From the NCBI GenBank assembly GCA_030849945.1, contig JAVDKK010000006.1:62001-126000 (forward strand): a DNA stretch of 64,000 nt, written 5' to 3'. Numbering within the stretch: position 1 is the first letter of the stretch; each line of letters starts with the position of its first letter. The DNA is from Schauerella fraxinea (GTDB lineage Bacteria > Pseudomonadota > Gammaproteobacteria > Burkholderiales > Burkholderiaceae_B). This document shows positions 8,938-17,988 of this stretch, in pieces. A program made the position numbers and the translations under genes. Below the pieces are notes generated by a model. That model had not been told where the DNA came from. It saw only the letters and a program-made list of their open reading frames with translations, and did no database searches.

Positions 8938-10219
8938 GGTTGTCGCGCTCCAGGTCGATGCGTCGCAGCGGCGGATAGGCAAACGTCGCGTCCAGATGCG
9001 TGTTGGCCGGCGTGTAGAGACGCAACGTCAGGTAGAAACCCTCCCCGTCAGGCGCCGGCAACCAGTTGTGCCCGGATCCCGGATCGTCGTGCTGGATGCG
9101 TATGCTCAAGCCGCCATCGGCGTCCTGCAGCAATCCCTGTGTGCGATCGCCGATGGAATGACGGCCGATGGGATTGGCCACCAACAGGCAGTCACTGCGG
9201 CGGTATAGGGTGATGGACCAGAAGGAAGCGACGTGCGGCAGACCGCCCGGCAGAAATCGCAGCACATAGCGATGAGCGCCACTCAGGGCGAGCCCTTGCT
9301 CATCGACTTCGGCCATGATGTACATGGCTTCCTCTATACCCAATGTGCCGATCCAGTTTCGTGCGACACGGGCCCGCGTAATGAAGTCGTCACCGAAGTT
9401 TTCGCGAACGGAGATGGCGGTGGTCCAGCCGCCGCCCAGTTCGGAGGGTTGGGCGACATCGCGCAGGTCGTTATAGACATCTTGCAGCGTTCGCCCAAGC
9501 GCCTCTTGTTCGATCGGCCAGACGGGCAGGGGATGAAGCGATGGATTGCGTTGCAGCAAGACATCGACGACACGCTGGTATTCCCGTGCATCGGGCACGC
9601 CTGCGCGTCGGTCGTCGATCAACGTGTCGATGCGGGCAAGGGCGGGTGTGCCGTCCAGGCGGCGCAGCGCAAAGCGATCCTGCAGGGCATGGACTTCCGC
9701 CAGGTCCGCCTCGGTCGGATCGACGAGGATGCGGCCGATGACCCAGACGTCACCGCTGGGCGCCGCGATGTCGTGCATGTCGGGGGGAATCGATCCCTGC
9801 CAATGCGGGCCGTGCACAAACAACTGCTGCGCCCGACCCCCCGTGGTGCGGCGTCCAGCGTAGGCCCATGGATTCGTCCAGGCGTCCAGAAAACCCAATA
9901 CCCAATAGCGCTCGCCCATGGCGGGCACATCGATGACGACAGGCCCGACTGACAGATCCAGCCAGGCGTTGGTGAACAAGGTGTCGTTATTGGGCGTGAC
10001 GACCTCCTTGTCGTCTGCGCCTCGCAGGCGCCGAGTGTGGGTGAATTGATTCAGCCAGCGCACGCGCGAGCCGGGATGATCGCCCGCAAAGCCTTCGGTC
10101 GCGTGTTTTCGCGCGGTGTTGGCGGCGCGCATGCGGGCCATTTCGAAGAGCGGAAGGGTGATCATCACCGTCTGACGAATGGCCGACGAGGCGTGATCGA
10201 TGGAAGTGGGGACGGTCAT
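8930..10219 (-). CDS. DUF1254/DUF1214 domain-containing protein
   Basis: A 429-residue protein with a DUF1254 region (VTPNNDTLFTNAWLDLSVGP, then ERYWVLGFLDAWTNPWAYAG) and a C-terminal DUF1214 region (GSGHNWLPAPDGEGFYLTLRLY). The biochemical role of this family is unknown. No signal peptide is apparent, whereas many relatives are exported. It sits inside an acyl-CoA operon, 18 bases after the CoA ligase and overlapping the thiolase, so a catabolic role is plausible but is inference. Confidence 0.85.
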   Translation of the reverse strand: MTVPTSIDHASSAIRQTVMITLPLFEMARMRAANTARKHATEGFAGDHPGSRVRWLNQFTHTRRLRGADDKEVVTPNNDTLFTNAWLDLSVGPVVIDVPAMGERYWVLGFLDAWTNPWAYAGRRTTGGRAQQLFVHGPHWQGSIPPDMHDIAAPSGDVWVIGRILVDPTEADLAEVHALQDRFALRRLDGTPALARIDTLIDDRRAGVPDAREYQRVVDVLLQRNPSLHPLPVWPIEQEALGRTLQDVYNDLRDVAQPSELGGGWTTAISVRENFGDDFITRARVARNWIGTLGIEEAMYIMAEVDEQGLALSGAHRYVLRFLPGGLPHVASFWSITLYRRSDCLLVANPIGRHSIGDRTQGLLQDADGGLSIRIQHDDPGSGHNWLPAPDGEGFYLTLRLYTPANTHLDATFAYPPLRRIDLERDNHV

Positions 10220-10237
10220 GATGGGCGGGTAACGGGA

Positions 10238-12430
10238 TCAGTGGGAAAAGGTCGCAACCGGCGCGGCCAACGGCGTGGCAGTCAACAGCACGGCATCCAG
10301 CGCCAGCGCGCCTTGGCCGACGGGACGGACCATGAAGGGGTTGACCTCGACCGATTCGAGCGTGTCGCCAGCGTCCAGCGCGAAACGAGACAGTTGCACG
10401 ATGGCGTCGGCCAAGGCGTCGACGTCGCTGGGTGCGGCACCGCGAAAACCGTGGAATAGACGGGCGGTTTTGAGCTCGTCGATCATTGCGCGGGCTTGAT
10501 CGAGGTCGACGGGGGCCAGGCGAAAGGTCACGTCGCCCAGCAGTTCCACGTTTACCCCGCCTGAACCCAGCATGATGACGACACCCAGAGCCGGGTCGCG
10601 CCGCGCCCCAAGGATGCATTCGACGCCCGCGCCCATCATGGGGGCGATCAGCACACCCTCCACATGCGCCTCGGGCGAATGCGACTGCGCGGCATCCATG
10701 ATGCGAGCAAAGGCCGCGGCGACGTGGTCCGCGTCACCCACGTTCAACACCACGCCACCAATGTCACTCTTGTGCTGAATATCGACGGAAAGGATTTTCA
10801 TGGCCACCGGGAAGCCCAAAGACCGCGCGCTGCAACGCGCTTCATCCACGGTTGTGGCGCGACGAATCGGGACGGTGGGAATGCCGTACGCCGCTAGCGC
10901 GTCGAGCGCGTCGGCCTCGTTGTAGCCGGTGCGGCGAAGCGGGTGTCGTGCAGCAAGCCCGCGATTGGCCAAGCCCGTGTCCTGTTTGGTTATTCCATGA
11001 CTGGCGTCCTGGCGCGACAACAGCGTTGCGACGGGCCGCTCGCAGCGCTGCCGATGGAGAATGAAAAAGCGCATGGCGGCCATGACCCGAACGGCGCGGG
11101 CGGGATCGGTGAACGAGAGGCATCCGACCGTTTCCAGTGCGCGTTGCTGTGCTGCGTCGGTCAACGTGCTGAAAATGATCAACCGCTTGGGAAAGTCTTG
11201 CCGCAGCGCCTGCGCAAGTTGCTGCTGCAACACCTGCATCGCCGGTGTTGCGCCGAATGCCGCCAGGAAAATCAGGATGCTGCCGTAATCGGCCTCATCC
11301 AGCATGGCGCGCGCTGCGACCTCCAGCACCTCCGGTTCAGCGGTGACCTGGCCGGTAATGTCCACGGGATTGTGGGTCGCAGCCAGTGGCACCCGGGCGC
11401 GGATGAGGGCCTGTGCGGCAGAAGGCATCACTGCGACATCCAGGCCGGCTTCGGCCGCCTCGTCGGCCATCATCACGCCCACACCACCCGACACGGTCAG
11501 CAGGCCGACGCGTGTATTGGGCGGCAGGCCGGCCACCGCCAGACCATGGGCGATGTCGAAAAATGCTTCGATCGTGGTCGCGCGATACGCGCCATGCTGC
11601 TTGAACATGGCATTGAAGACGGCGTCGTCGCCGGCCAGAGCGGCGGTATGCGATGCCGCGGTGAGTGCGCCGAGTTCGGTGCGGCCCACCTTGACGACGA
11701 CGACCGGTTTGCCGGCCGCACTTGCCAGATCCAGGGCATCCCGCAATTTGCCACCATCGTGGCAGCCCTCGAGATAGGCCATGATGACCTGTGTGGCCGG
11801 GTCGCGCGCCATCCAGGCGATGCAATCGGCGACATCGATATCGGACTCGTTCCCCGTCGTGACCCATGCCGACAGACCCAAGCCGCGCTCGCGGGCCATG
11901 GCGTAGGCATATGCGCCGAATGCCCCGCTCTGGCTGACGATGCCGACGTTGCCCGGTGCGTTTCTGCCGGTTGCCACCACGGGCGAAAAGGTCGCGTAGA
12001 CGCCTTGTGCCACGTTCATGAAGCCCAGGCAGTTCGGCCCCAGCACGCGAATGCCAGCCGCCTTGGCTTTGGCGGTCAATGCAGCCTGAGCGTGCTTTCC
12101 AGCGTCGCCCATTTCAGCGAAACCTGCCGAGAACATCACGATGTTCCTGACCTTGGCGACGATCGCGTCATCGAGTGCGGCGGACACACTGGACGCCGGA
12201 ATGGCGAAGATCGCGAGGTCGATGGGGGCATCCACAGCTTGCAACGACCGGTATGCCCTGCGGCCCCCGATCTGATCCGCGCGCGCATTGATCGGATAGA
12301 TGGCGCCGTCGTACCCGTGTTCGACAAGATAGCGTACGGGTACTGCACCAATCTTGCTGGCGTTCGTCGAGGCGCCGACGATCGCGATCGATCGGGGGGA
12401 CAGAAATGAATCGAGGTCGGGCAACGTCAT
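10238..12430 (-). CDS. Acetate-CoA ligase family protein (NDP-forming)
   Basis: A 730-residue fused acyl-CoA synthetase. An N-terminal CoA-binding Rossmann domain (SPRSIAIVGASTNASKIG, residues 10-30) leads to the succinyl-CoA-ligase-like part with the phospho-His region ASHTAALAGDDAVFNAM. A C-terminal ATP-grasp domain (from about residue 510, FPVAMKILSVDIQHKSDIGG) follows. It activates a carboxylic acid to its CoA thioester with ADP formation. The start is the ATG of MTLPDLDSFLSPRSIAI with AGGG upstream. It is the first gene of the operon with the DUF1254, thiolase and SDR genes. Confidence 0.9.
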   Translation of the reverse strand: MTLPDLDSFLSPRSIAIVGASTNASKIGAVPVRYLVEHGYDGAIYPINARADQIGGRRAYRSLQAVDAPIDLAIFAIPASSVSAALDDAIVAKVRNIVMFSAGFAEMGDAGKHAQAALTAKAKAAGIRVLGPNCLGFMNVAQGVYATFSPVVATGRNAPGNVGIVSQSGAFGAYAYAMARERGLGLSAWVTTGNESDIDVADCIAWMARDPATQVIMAYLEGCHDGGKLRDALDLASAAGKPVVVVKVGRTELGALTAASHTAALAGDDAVFNAMFKQHGAYRATTIEAFFDIAHGLAVAGLPPNTRVGLLTVSGGVGVMMADEAAEAGLDVAVMPSAAQALIRARVPLAATHNPVDITGQVTAEPEVLEVAARAMLDEADYGSILIFLAAFGATPAMQVLQQQLAQALRQDFPKRLIIFSTLTDAAQQRALETVGCLSFTDPARAVRVMAAMRFFILHRQRCERPVATLLSRQDASHGITKQDTGLANRGLAARHPLRRTGYNEADALDALAAYGIPTVPIRRATTVDEARCSARSLGFPVAMKILSVDIQHKSDIGGVVLNVGDADHVAAAFARIMDAAQSHSPEAHVEGVLIAPMMGAGVECILGARRDPALGVVIMLGSGGVNVELLGDVTFRLAPVDLDQARAMIDELKTARLFHGFRGAAPSDVDALADAIVQLSRFALDAGDTLESVEVNPFMVRPVGQGALALDAVLLTATPLAAPVATFSH

Positions 12431-12578
12431 GACACCCTGAAGGCGAAAGGCAATGAAGGCCCATGTGCGCCGCCGCGGTTGCGTCACCACATGCGCCATG
12501 GTCCGGATGAAGGAGCCAAGGTACCTGCGGTTGGCTTATCAGACAAACAGTGATTTCTGAAAAACCTATAAGAGAAAG

Positions 12579-13481
12579 TTATTTATTTTCGTTCGTGGTG
12601 CCGAAGCGCATGGCAAAGTCGAGGAACTGTTCGACGGCAGGCGAAATGGACGTGCGGGGTCGCACGAACACTGCGATTCGCCAGGTCACGACCGGCTGCA
12701 GGATGGCGCGAAACGCCAGGCCGAAACCTTCGACCAGGGGCCGGGCCATCGCCGGGCAAAGGACGTAGCCCGGCTGCACGCGCAACAGCGCCAATGCCGT
12801 GTTTACCCGATGCACGGGCACGACGTGCCGCGGATGATTGCGCGACGGCACATTGGCGAGCACGTTTACTGCCAGATTGGGCATGTAGTTGATCAGCGGG
12901 CGGTCGCGCAGGTCTTTCCAACTGACCGTCTCACCTTTAGCGAGGGGGTCGTCTTGACGCAGTGCGGCCCACAGTGGATCCGCGCGGATGACATGCGTCT
13001 CTATCGCGTCGTCCGTCACGACGCCCGCTGGGCCAAAGCCGATGTCCGCGCTGCCGTGATGGAGATTGGCCAACACCTGCTCGATTGGCACGTCGTCGAA
13101 GCGGACTTCAATCCCTGGGTAAGTCTGACCGTAGCCGGCGATCAGCTCGGGGAGCAACGTGCACGATAAGGGCTCCGGCGCTGCCACCCGTACCAGACCG
13201 CGCCGCAACGCCTTCAGGTTGCTGACGCCTTCCAGGGCTTCATCGAGGTCTGCAAGCACCCGCCGCACCATGGGTTCGAACGCATTGCCCACGTCGGACG
13301 CCACAACGCTGCGCGTATTGCGATCCAGCAATCGCACGCCCAGTCGGCTTTCCAGCTCCTTGACCAGGCCGCTCAATGCCGCTTGGGAAAGATGCATCGT
13401 ATGGGCGGCTTCCGAGAAGCTGCCGCAGTCCAGAACGGTCAGAAAGGCACGGAGCTGTCTAAGTGTGATTTCGATGGCCAT
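12579..13481 (-). CDS. LysR-type transcriptional regulator
   Basis: A 300-residue LysR regulator. The N-terminal winged helix-turn-helix is LRQLRAFLTVLDCGSFSEAA followed by LSQAALSGLVKELESRLGVR, and the effector domain covers residues about 90-290. The start is the ATG of MAIEITLRQ; the open frame upstream of it is AT-rich promoter sequence. It is divergent from a Bug receptor gene (176-base gap) and lies upstream of the acyl-CoA operon on the same strand, so either or both may be its targets. Confidence 0.9.
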   Translation of the reverse strand: MAIEITLRQLRAFLTVLDCGSFSEAAHTMHLSQAALSGLVKELESRLGVRLLDRNTRSVVASDVGNAFEPMVRRVLADLDEALEGVSNLKALRRGLVRVAAPEPLSCTLLPELIAGYGQTYPGIEVRFDDVPIEQVLANLHHGSADIGFGPAGVVTDDAIETHVIRADPLWAALRQDDPLAKGETVSWKDLRDRPLINYMPNLAVNVLANVPSRNHPRHVVPVHRVNTALALLRVQPGYVLCPAMARPLVEGFGLAFRAILQPVVTWRIAVFVRPRTSISPAVEQFLDFAMRFGTTNENK

Positions 13482-13657
13482 GGAAGTCCTGGGGCTGCTT
13501 GTCGTCAATTTTCTATTTATAACTTTAACCACTAAGTCATCAAGAAAATGAAAATTGTGGTGATAGGTTGGCACCTCTATCATCGTGAGTCGCCCCGGTC
13601 GTGATGGACCATGCGGCCGCGGGTGGGGCACACCATACCTATAACGAGGAGACTTCC

Positions 13658-14638
13658 ATGAAGATGACCAGACGTGCCGCGCTTGGCGCGGCGGTTGCCG
13701 GACTTTGCAGCGGCATTGTCCCGCGTGCGTTTGCTCAGGGCGATTGGCCTGCCCGTCCCGTGCGGATCATTTCGCCCTACGGCGTTGGTGGGCCGAACGA
13801 CCTCTCCGCACGTCTGTTGGGCGAATACCTTGGCCGGCGACTCAATCAATCTTTCATCGTCGAGAACAAGTCTGGCGCAGGAACCCGAGTCGGTAACGAC
13901 TTCGTCGCGCACGCACCCGCCGACGGATACACCCTGCTGTACGCCGCTGCACCCTACTCGACGCTGGAAGCCTTGTACGGCAAGTTGAATTACGACTCGA
14001 AGAAGGACCTCAAGGCCGTTGCGATGGCGGCGACCGTTCCGCTATTCCTGGTAGTCAATTCGCAGTCGCCGGCGAAAACAGCGCAGGAGCTCATTGCGTA
14101 TGGAAAGTCGCAGGCTAACGGGCTGACCTTCGGCACGCCGGGCACAGGGTCGCTGCCGCATCTGGCCGCTGAGTTGTTTCTTCGGGACGCGGGTGTCAAC
14201 GGTTTGAGCGTGCAATATCGTGGCGACGTACCGGCCTACACAGACCTGCTTGCCGGTCGGCTTGACGCCACGCTGACAGCGCTTTCGGCGGCACTGCCGC
14301 ACATCGAGGCGGGCAAGCTGCGCGTGCTGGGTGTGGCTTCCGCCGAACGCAGCAAGATCTATCCCGACGCGCCCACGTTGCAGGAGCAAGGCCTGCCCAA
14401 CGTCGTCGCGTCCGGTTGGTATGGTTTTATGGCACCGGCCGGCACCCCTGCACCCATCATCAGCCGCTTGGCGATGGAGATCGACGGCGCGCTCAAGGAC
14501 GCCGACGTACAGCGCAAACTGTTGGCCCAGGGCATGGAGCCGTACCCCGGCGACTCGGCTGCCTTCGCTGCCTTCATCGATGCGGAAATGAAGAAGTGGG
14601 GTGCGGTGATCGAGAAGCAGCACATCAAGGGAGAATGA
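13658..14638 (+). CDS. Bug-type tripartite tricarboxylate transporter receptor
   Basis: A 326-residue solute receptor. The leader MKMTRRAALGAAVAGLCSG carries twin arginines and could use the Tat route, with cleavage near RAFAQGD. The mature start WPARPVRIISPYGVGGPNDL and the loop NKSGAGTRVGNDFVAHAPADG are Bug signatures. The ATG follows GAGGAG at good spacing. It is divergent from the LysR gene at 12579-13481 and close to the acyl-CoA operon, so the ligand may be the acid activated there. Confidence 0.9.
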   Translation: MKMTRRAALGAAVAGLCSGIVPRAFAQGDWPARPVRIISPYGVGGPNDLSARLLGEYLGRRLNQSFIVENKSGAGTRVGNDFVAHAPADGYTLLYAAAPYSTLEALYGKLNYDSKKDLKAVAMAATVPLFLVVNSQSPAKTAQELIAYGKSQANGLTFGTPGTGSLPHLAAELFLRDAGVNGLSVQYRGDVPAYTDLLAGRLDATLTALSAALPHIEAGKLRVLGVASAERSKIYPDAPTLQEQGLPNVVASGWYGFMAPAGTPAPIISRLAMEIDGALKDADVQRKLLAQGMEPYPGDSAAFAAFIDAEMKKWGAVIEKQHIKGE

Positions 14639-14652
14639 CCTCGTCGGGATAC

Positions 14653-14672
14653 GCCGCGGCTTATCCCGCGGC
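14653..14672. terminator. Hairpin between convergent genes (weak terminator candidate)
   Basis: A perfect 7-bp GC stem, GCCGCGG and CCGCGGC, with a six-base loop, 14 bases after the Bug receptor stop and before the convergent LysR gene. Neither side has a clear T tract, so termination is uncertain. Confidence 0.4.
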
Positions 14673-14754
14673 AACAAATACATCTGACTGGCGCGCGTTT
14701 CTCTCTGCTTTCCAGGACAGTCACCACATGCGAATCGATTGGTATCCCGACAAT

Positions 14755-15714
14755 TCATTGGCTCACCGGTCGGGAAGATGCCGACGCACGCGCACCTTCC
14801 CGCGCGCTGATCGCTTCGGCGAATCCCCTGGCCGCCGCAGGTAACCCCGCAAAATCCACCGCATACAGATTCAATTCCCGCTCAGCCCAGCTATCGCTCA
14901 GCGCCACCGCCCGCAACCGTTTCGCCTTATCCAGCGCGCGAAACGCACCCTCCGGCATCACCCCCACCCCCAGCCCGCACTCGATCATCCGGCACATCGC
15001 ACTCAAGCTATCCACTTCGATACGCTGCTGCAACGCTCGATGCACCGATTGCGCCTCGCGATCCAACGTTTCGCGCACGATGCTGCTGTCTCGCAATCCG
15101 ATCTGCGGATAATCCAGCGCGTCTTCATAGAGCATGCGCCGACGTTTCGCTAATGCATGGCCCGCCTGGATAACGAGCACCATGTGTTCGCGCTGATAGG
15201 GCAGCACGGCCAATCCGGCAGCCTCTTCACTCGGGCTGCAAATTCCCAGGTCCACGACGCCGTCCCTGACCGCGCGCGCAACGGCACGGCTGGTGTTTTG
15301 ACGCAGGTCGATTCGAATTTCCGGGTGTTGGCTGACGAAGCCTGCGATGTCTTCAGGTAAGAACTGTTCCACGGCCGATGCATTGGCACTGAGCCTCACC
15401 ACGCCACGTACTCCGCGCGCGTATTCGCCCAAGTCGGCTCTAAGGTGTTCGACCTGCATGAGAATGGCTTGGGCGTGGCGCAGCAGCAGTTCGCCTGCGG
15501 GGGTGGGGCGCACACCGCGCGCGTGGCGATGCAGGAGGGGCGTGCGGGCGAGCAGTTCCAATTCGGCAATGCGCTTGCTGATGGCCGAGGCCACGATCTG
15601 GCCGCGCTCGGCAGCCTGTGCAATGCTGCCCGTTTCGCAGGTGAGCATGAAGAGATCGAGCGTGGAGACGTCGATCTGGCGCAGGAAACTGCGGGATGAG
15701 GCGAAGGGGGACAT
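14755..15714 (-). CDS. LysR-type transcriptional regulator
   Basis: A 319-residue LysR protein. The DNA-binding part is STLDLFMLTCETGSIAQAAER and ASAISKRIAELELLARTPLL, followed by a substrate-binding domain of usual length. The start is taken at the ATG of MSPFASSRSF (GGAG upstream), with an in-frame alternative 39 bases earlier. It is divergent from the phosphoribosyltransferase-amidohydrolase-Bug operon across about 180 bases and is the likely regulator of that operon. Confidence 0.88.
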   Translation of the reverse strand: MSPFASSRSFLRQIDVSTLDLFMLTCETGSIAQAAERGQIVASAISKRIAELELLARTPLLHRHARGVRPTPAGELLLRHAQAILMQVEHLRADLGEYARGVRGVVRLSANASAVEQFLPEDIAGFVSQHPEIRIDLRQNTSRAVARAVRDGVVDLGICSPSEEAAGLAVLPYQREHMVLVIQAGHALAKRRRMLYEDALDYPQIGLRDSSIVRETLDREAQSVHRALQQRIEVDSLSAMCRMIECGLGVGVMPEGAFRALDKAKRLRAVALSDSWAERELNLYAVDFAGLPAAARGFAEAISAREGARASASSRPVSQ

Positions 15715-15892
15715 CGTGGCTCCGGGCTGCACAAAGATGGTGCGGCCATGCACAATCGTAGCGCATTCGATTCGCCGGTTTGGTGCCGAGCCATCTCATT
15801 TGGGAACGGGTCGAGGAATTATCGGAACTTCTCCCATGTGCCTCCGATTCTTAGGATGCTTCCTCTCCATATCCTTTCAGGACGCACCCCTC

Positions 15893-16564
15893 ATGATTCT
15901 TTCCGCTGACGACGCGCCGCGCGTAGCTCAGATCCTCGTTGGTCTTGACGCAGTTCGCATCGCATCCGGGCAGCCGTTTTTCTATACGTCCGGCTGGGCG
16001 AGCCCGGTATATGTGGATGCGCAGGTGCTGATGTCGGATGTGGCGATGCGTACCGAGATGATGGACATCGCCGCGCGGGTGATCAAGCCTGTGGTCGAGG
16101 CGCAGGGCATCAACGCGATCGTGGGCACGGAGAGTTCGGGCATTGCGTTCGCGGCCTGGCTGGCTGAGCGGCTGTCGTTGCCGATGCTGTATCTGCGCAA
16201 GCGACCGGTGGGCTGGGGGATGACGGCGCAACTGGAAGGCACGATGCCGCAGGATGCGCGCATGTTGCTGGTGGACGATGTGACCACGGACGGACGCTCG
16301 AAGGCCGGTGCGGTGGCGGCGTTGCGCCAGGCCGGGCCGGTGGTGGCCGATGTGTTTGTGCTGCTCGACTACGCGTTGTATGCCCCGGAGGGGCGCACGT
16401 CTGACGACGGGTCGCTCAATCTCCACGCTTTGGCACGCTGGCAGCATCTGCACGAGGCGTTGATCAAGAGTGGGCGGCTGGATGCAGCGCAGGCGCGCAT
16501 GCTGTCTACCTTCGCGCAAGATCCGGTGGGCTGGTCGATCCATCATGGAGGGACGGGAGCATGA
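15893..16564 (+). CDS. Orotate phosphoribosyltransferase-like protein
   Basis: A 223-residue type I phosphoribosyltransferase. FFYTSGWASPVYVDAQVLMS resembles the N-terminal region of orotate phosphoribosyltransferase (PyrE). The PRPP-binding loop is MLLVDDVTTDGRSKAGAV. The reaction expected from the family is transfer of phosphoribose from PRPP to a pyrimidine base such as orotate. The start follows CAGGA; an open frame continues far upstream but overlaps the LysR gene. Its stop overlaps the next start (ATGA). Linkage to an M20 amidohydrolase and a Bug receptor instead of pyrimidine biosynthesis genes suggests a salvage or catabolic role. Confidence 0.82.
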   Translation: MILSADDAPRVAQILVGLDAVRIASGQPFFYTSGWASPVYVDAQVLMSDVAMRTEMMDIAARVIKPVVEAQGINAIVGTESSGIAFAAWLAERLSLPMLYLRKRPVGWGMTAQLEGTMPQDARMLLVDDVTTDGRSKAGAVAALRQAGPVVADVFVLLDYALYAPEGRTSDDGSLNLHALARWQHLHEALIKSGRLDAAQARMLSTFAQDPVGWSIHHGGTGA

Positions 16565-17916
16565 CGGCGATGGATGTGTGTGCCGATCCCCGCGCGTTGG
16601 CCTTGGAGATCCTGGCGGACGTGCGCCGCGAGACGGAAGACGGCCCCGGCGTGACGCGCGAGAGTTATGGCGCGGGTGAGAACACGGCGTTGCGTCTGCT
16701 CGAAGCGCACGCCGAGGAAATGGGCCTGGTGTGTGAGTACGACCGGGCGCGCAACCTGTGGATGCGGCTGCCGGAAGACACGCGCACCGATCCGTTCGTA
16801 GTGATCGGGTCGCACGCCGACTCGGTGCCGCAGGGCGGCAATTTCGACGGATTGGCAGGGATTGTGGCGGGCATGCTGGTGCTGGCCGGACTGCGCGATC
16901 GCTACGCGTCGGCGCCGCCGGTGCGGGTGCTGGCGCTGCGTGGCGAAGAGAGTGCGTGGTACGGCAAGGCCTATATGGGGTCGCTGTCGCTGCTGGGCCG
17001 ATTGCCCGCGCAGGCGCTGGCGCTCAAGCATCGCAGTGGCAAGGGCACATTGGGCGAGGCGATGGCGCTTTGCGGGGTCGACGTGGAGGCAGTGCGCGCG
17101 GGCGAGCCGTTGCTGGACGTGGCGCAGGTGCGTGCGTACCTCGAACTGCATATTGAACAAGGGCCGGTGATGGTGGCGCGCGGTTGGCCGGCGGCGGCCG
17201 TAACCGGCATCCGCGGCAATATCCGCCACAACGTGGTGCGTTGTATCGGTGAGGCGGGCCATTCGGGCGCGGTGCCGCGCTGGTTGCGCAAGGATGCGCT
17301 GCTGGCGGTGGCCGAGTTGCTGTCGCGCATGGACGAACATTGGCGCGTGCTGCTGCAGATGGGGATGGATCTGGTGATGACGAGCGGGATCTGCTCGACA
17401 TTGCCGCAGTCGCATGCCGTGTCGGTTATTCCGGGCGAGGTGCGTTTGAGCTTTGAGGCGCGCAGTCAGGACGCGCAAACGATGGAGCGCTTTTATGCGC
17501 TGATGCGCGACGAGTGCGCGGCCATCGAGAAATCCCGGGGTGTGCGCTTCGAGTTCGACGACAAGCTGGTCACGGCGCCCGCCACGATGGATGCGGGCTG
17601 GGTCGAGCGTCTGAAAGTGGCTGCCGCCCGCAATGGCGCTGCGACTGGCGCAACCAATGCCACTGCCACGGTCACCGGCACTACCACGGTCACCGGCACC
17701 GGCACCGGCACGGTGCTCGAAGAGATTCCGAGCGGGGCCGGCCATGATGCGGCCGTCTTCGCGAATGCGGGGGTGCCGTCGGCCATGGTGTTCGTTCGCA
17801 ACGAAAACGGCTCCCATAATCCGCATGAAGATATGGACATCGACGACTTTCTGGTCGGTGTCGATTTGTTCGAAGGCGCATTGCTTGACATAATCGCGCC
17901 TCCTCGCGCGAGCTGA
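16561..17916 (+). CDS. M20 family Zn-dependent amidohydrolase (hydantoinase/carbamoylase type)
   Basis: A 451-residue metal-dependent amidase of the N-carbamoyl-L-amino-acid hydrolase/allantoate amidohydrolase group. Metal-site motifs are IGSHADSVPQGGNFDG, LRGEESAWYG and LELHIEQGPV; the lid region has GEAGHSGAVPRW; the C-terminal metal ligand is in GSHNPHEDMD. It hydrolyses N-carbamoyl or ureido groups to amine, CO2 and ammonia. Just before SGAGHDAAVF there is a Thr/Gly/Ala-rich stretch (about residues 360-384) encoded by short tandem DNA repeats, which looks like an expanded loop. It is translationally coupled to the upstream PyrE-like gene. Confidence 0.9.
   Translation: MTAMDVCADPRALALEILADVRRETEDGPGVTRESYGAGENTALRLLEAHAEEMGLVCEYDRARNLWMRLPEDTRTDPFVVIGSHADSVPQGGNFDGLAGIVAGMLVLAGLRDRYASAPPVRVLALRGEESAWYGKAYMGSLSLLGRLPAQALALKHRSGKGTLGEAMALCGVDVEAVRAGEPLLDVAQVRAYLELHIEQGPVMVARGWPAAAVTGIRGNIRHNVVRCIGEAGHSGAVPRWLRKDALLAVAELLSRMDEHWRVLLQMGMDLVMTSGICSTLPQSHAVSVIPGEVRLSFEARSQDAQTMERFYALMRDECAAIEKSRGVRFEFDDKLVTAPATMDAGWVERLKVAAARNGAATGATNATATVTGTTTVTGTGTGTVLEEIPSGAGHDAAVFANAGVPSAMVFVRNENGSHNPHEDMDIDDFLVGVDLFEGALLDIIAPPRAS
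17666..17711 (+). repeat. Short tandem repeats inside the M20 amidohydrolase gene
   Basis: The 16-mer CCACGGTCACCGGCAC occurs at 17666-17681 and again at 17684-17699 (18-base period, in frame). It runs into a six-base GGCACC repeat to 17711. The repeats encode Thr-Val-Thr-Gly-type residues. Both periods are multiples of three, so slippage would change loop length without a frameshift. Confidence 0.85.
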
Positions 17917-17988
17917 TGTGCCTGCATCGGCCCGCGTGTTTTACCCACCTGCTATTTGCCTTTACCAAAAAACCAAGGGGATCCCACT

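Noticed and set aside
15347..15892. Extending the PyrE-like gene upstream to 15347
   Set aside because: The extra 182 residues overlap the LysR gene on the other strand and have no similarity to phosphoribosyltransferases. A Shine-Dalgarno supports 15893.
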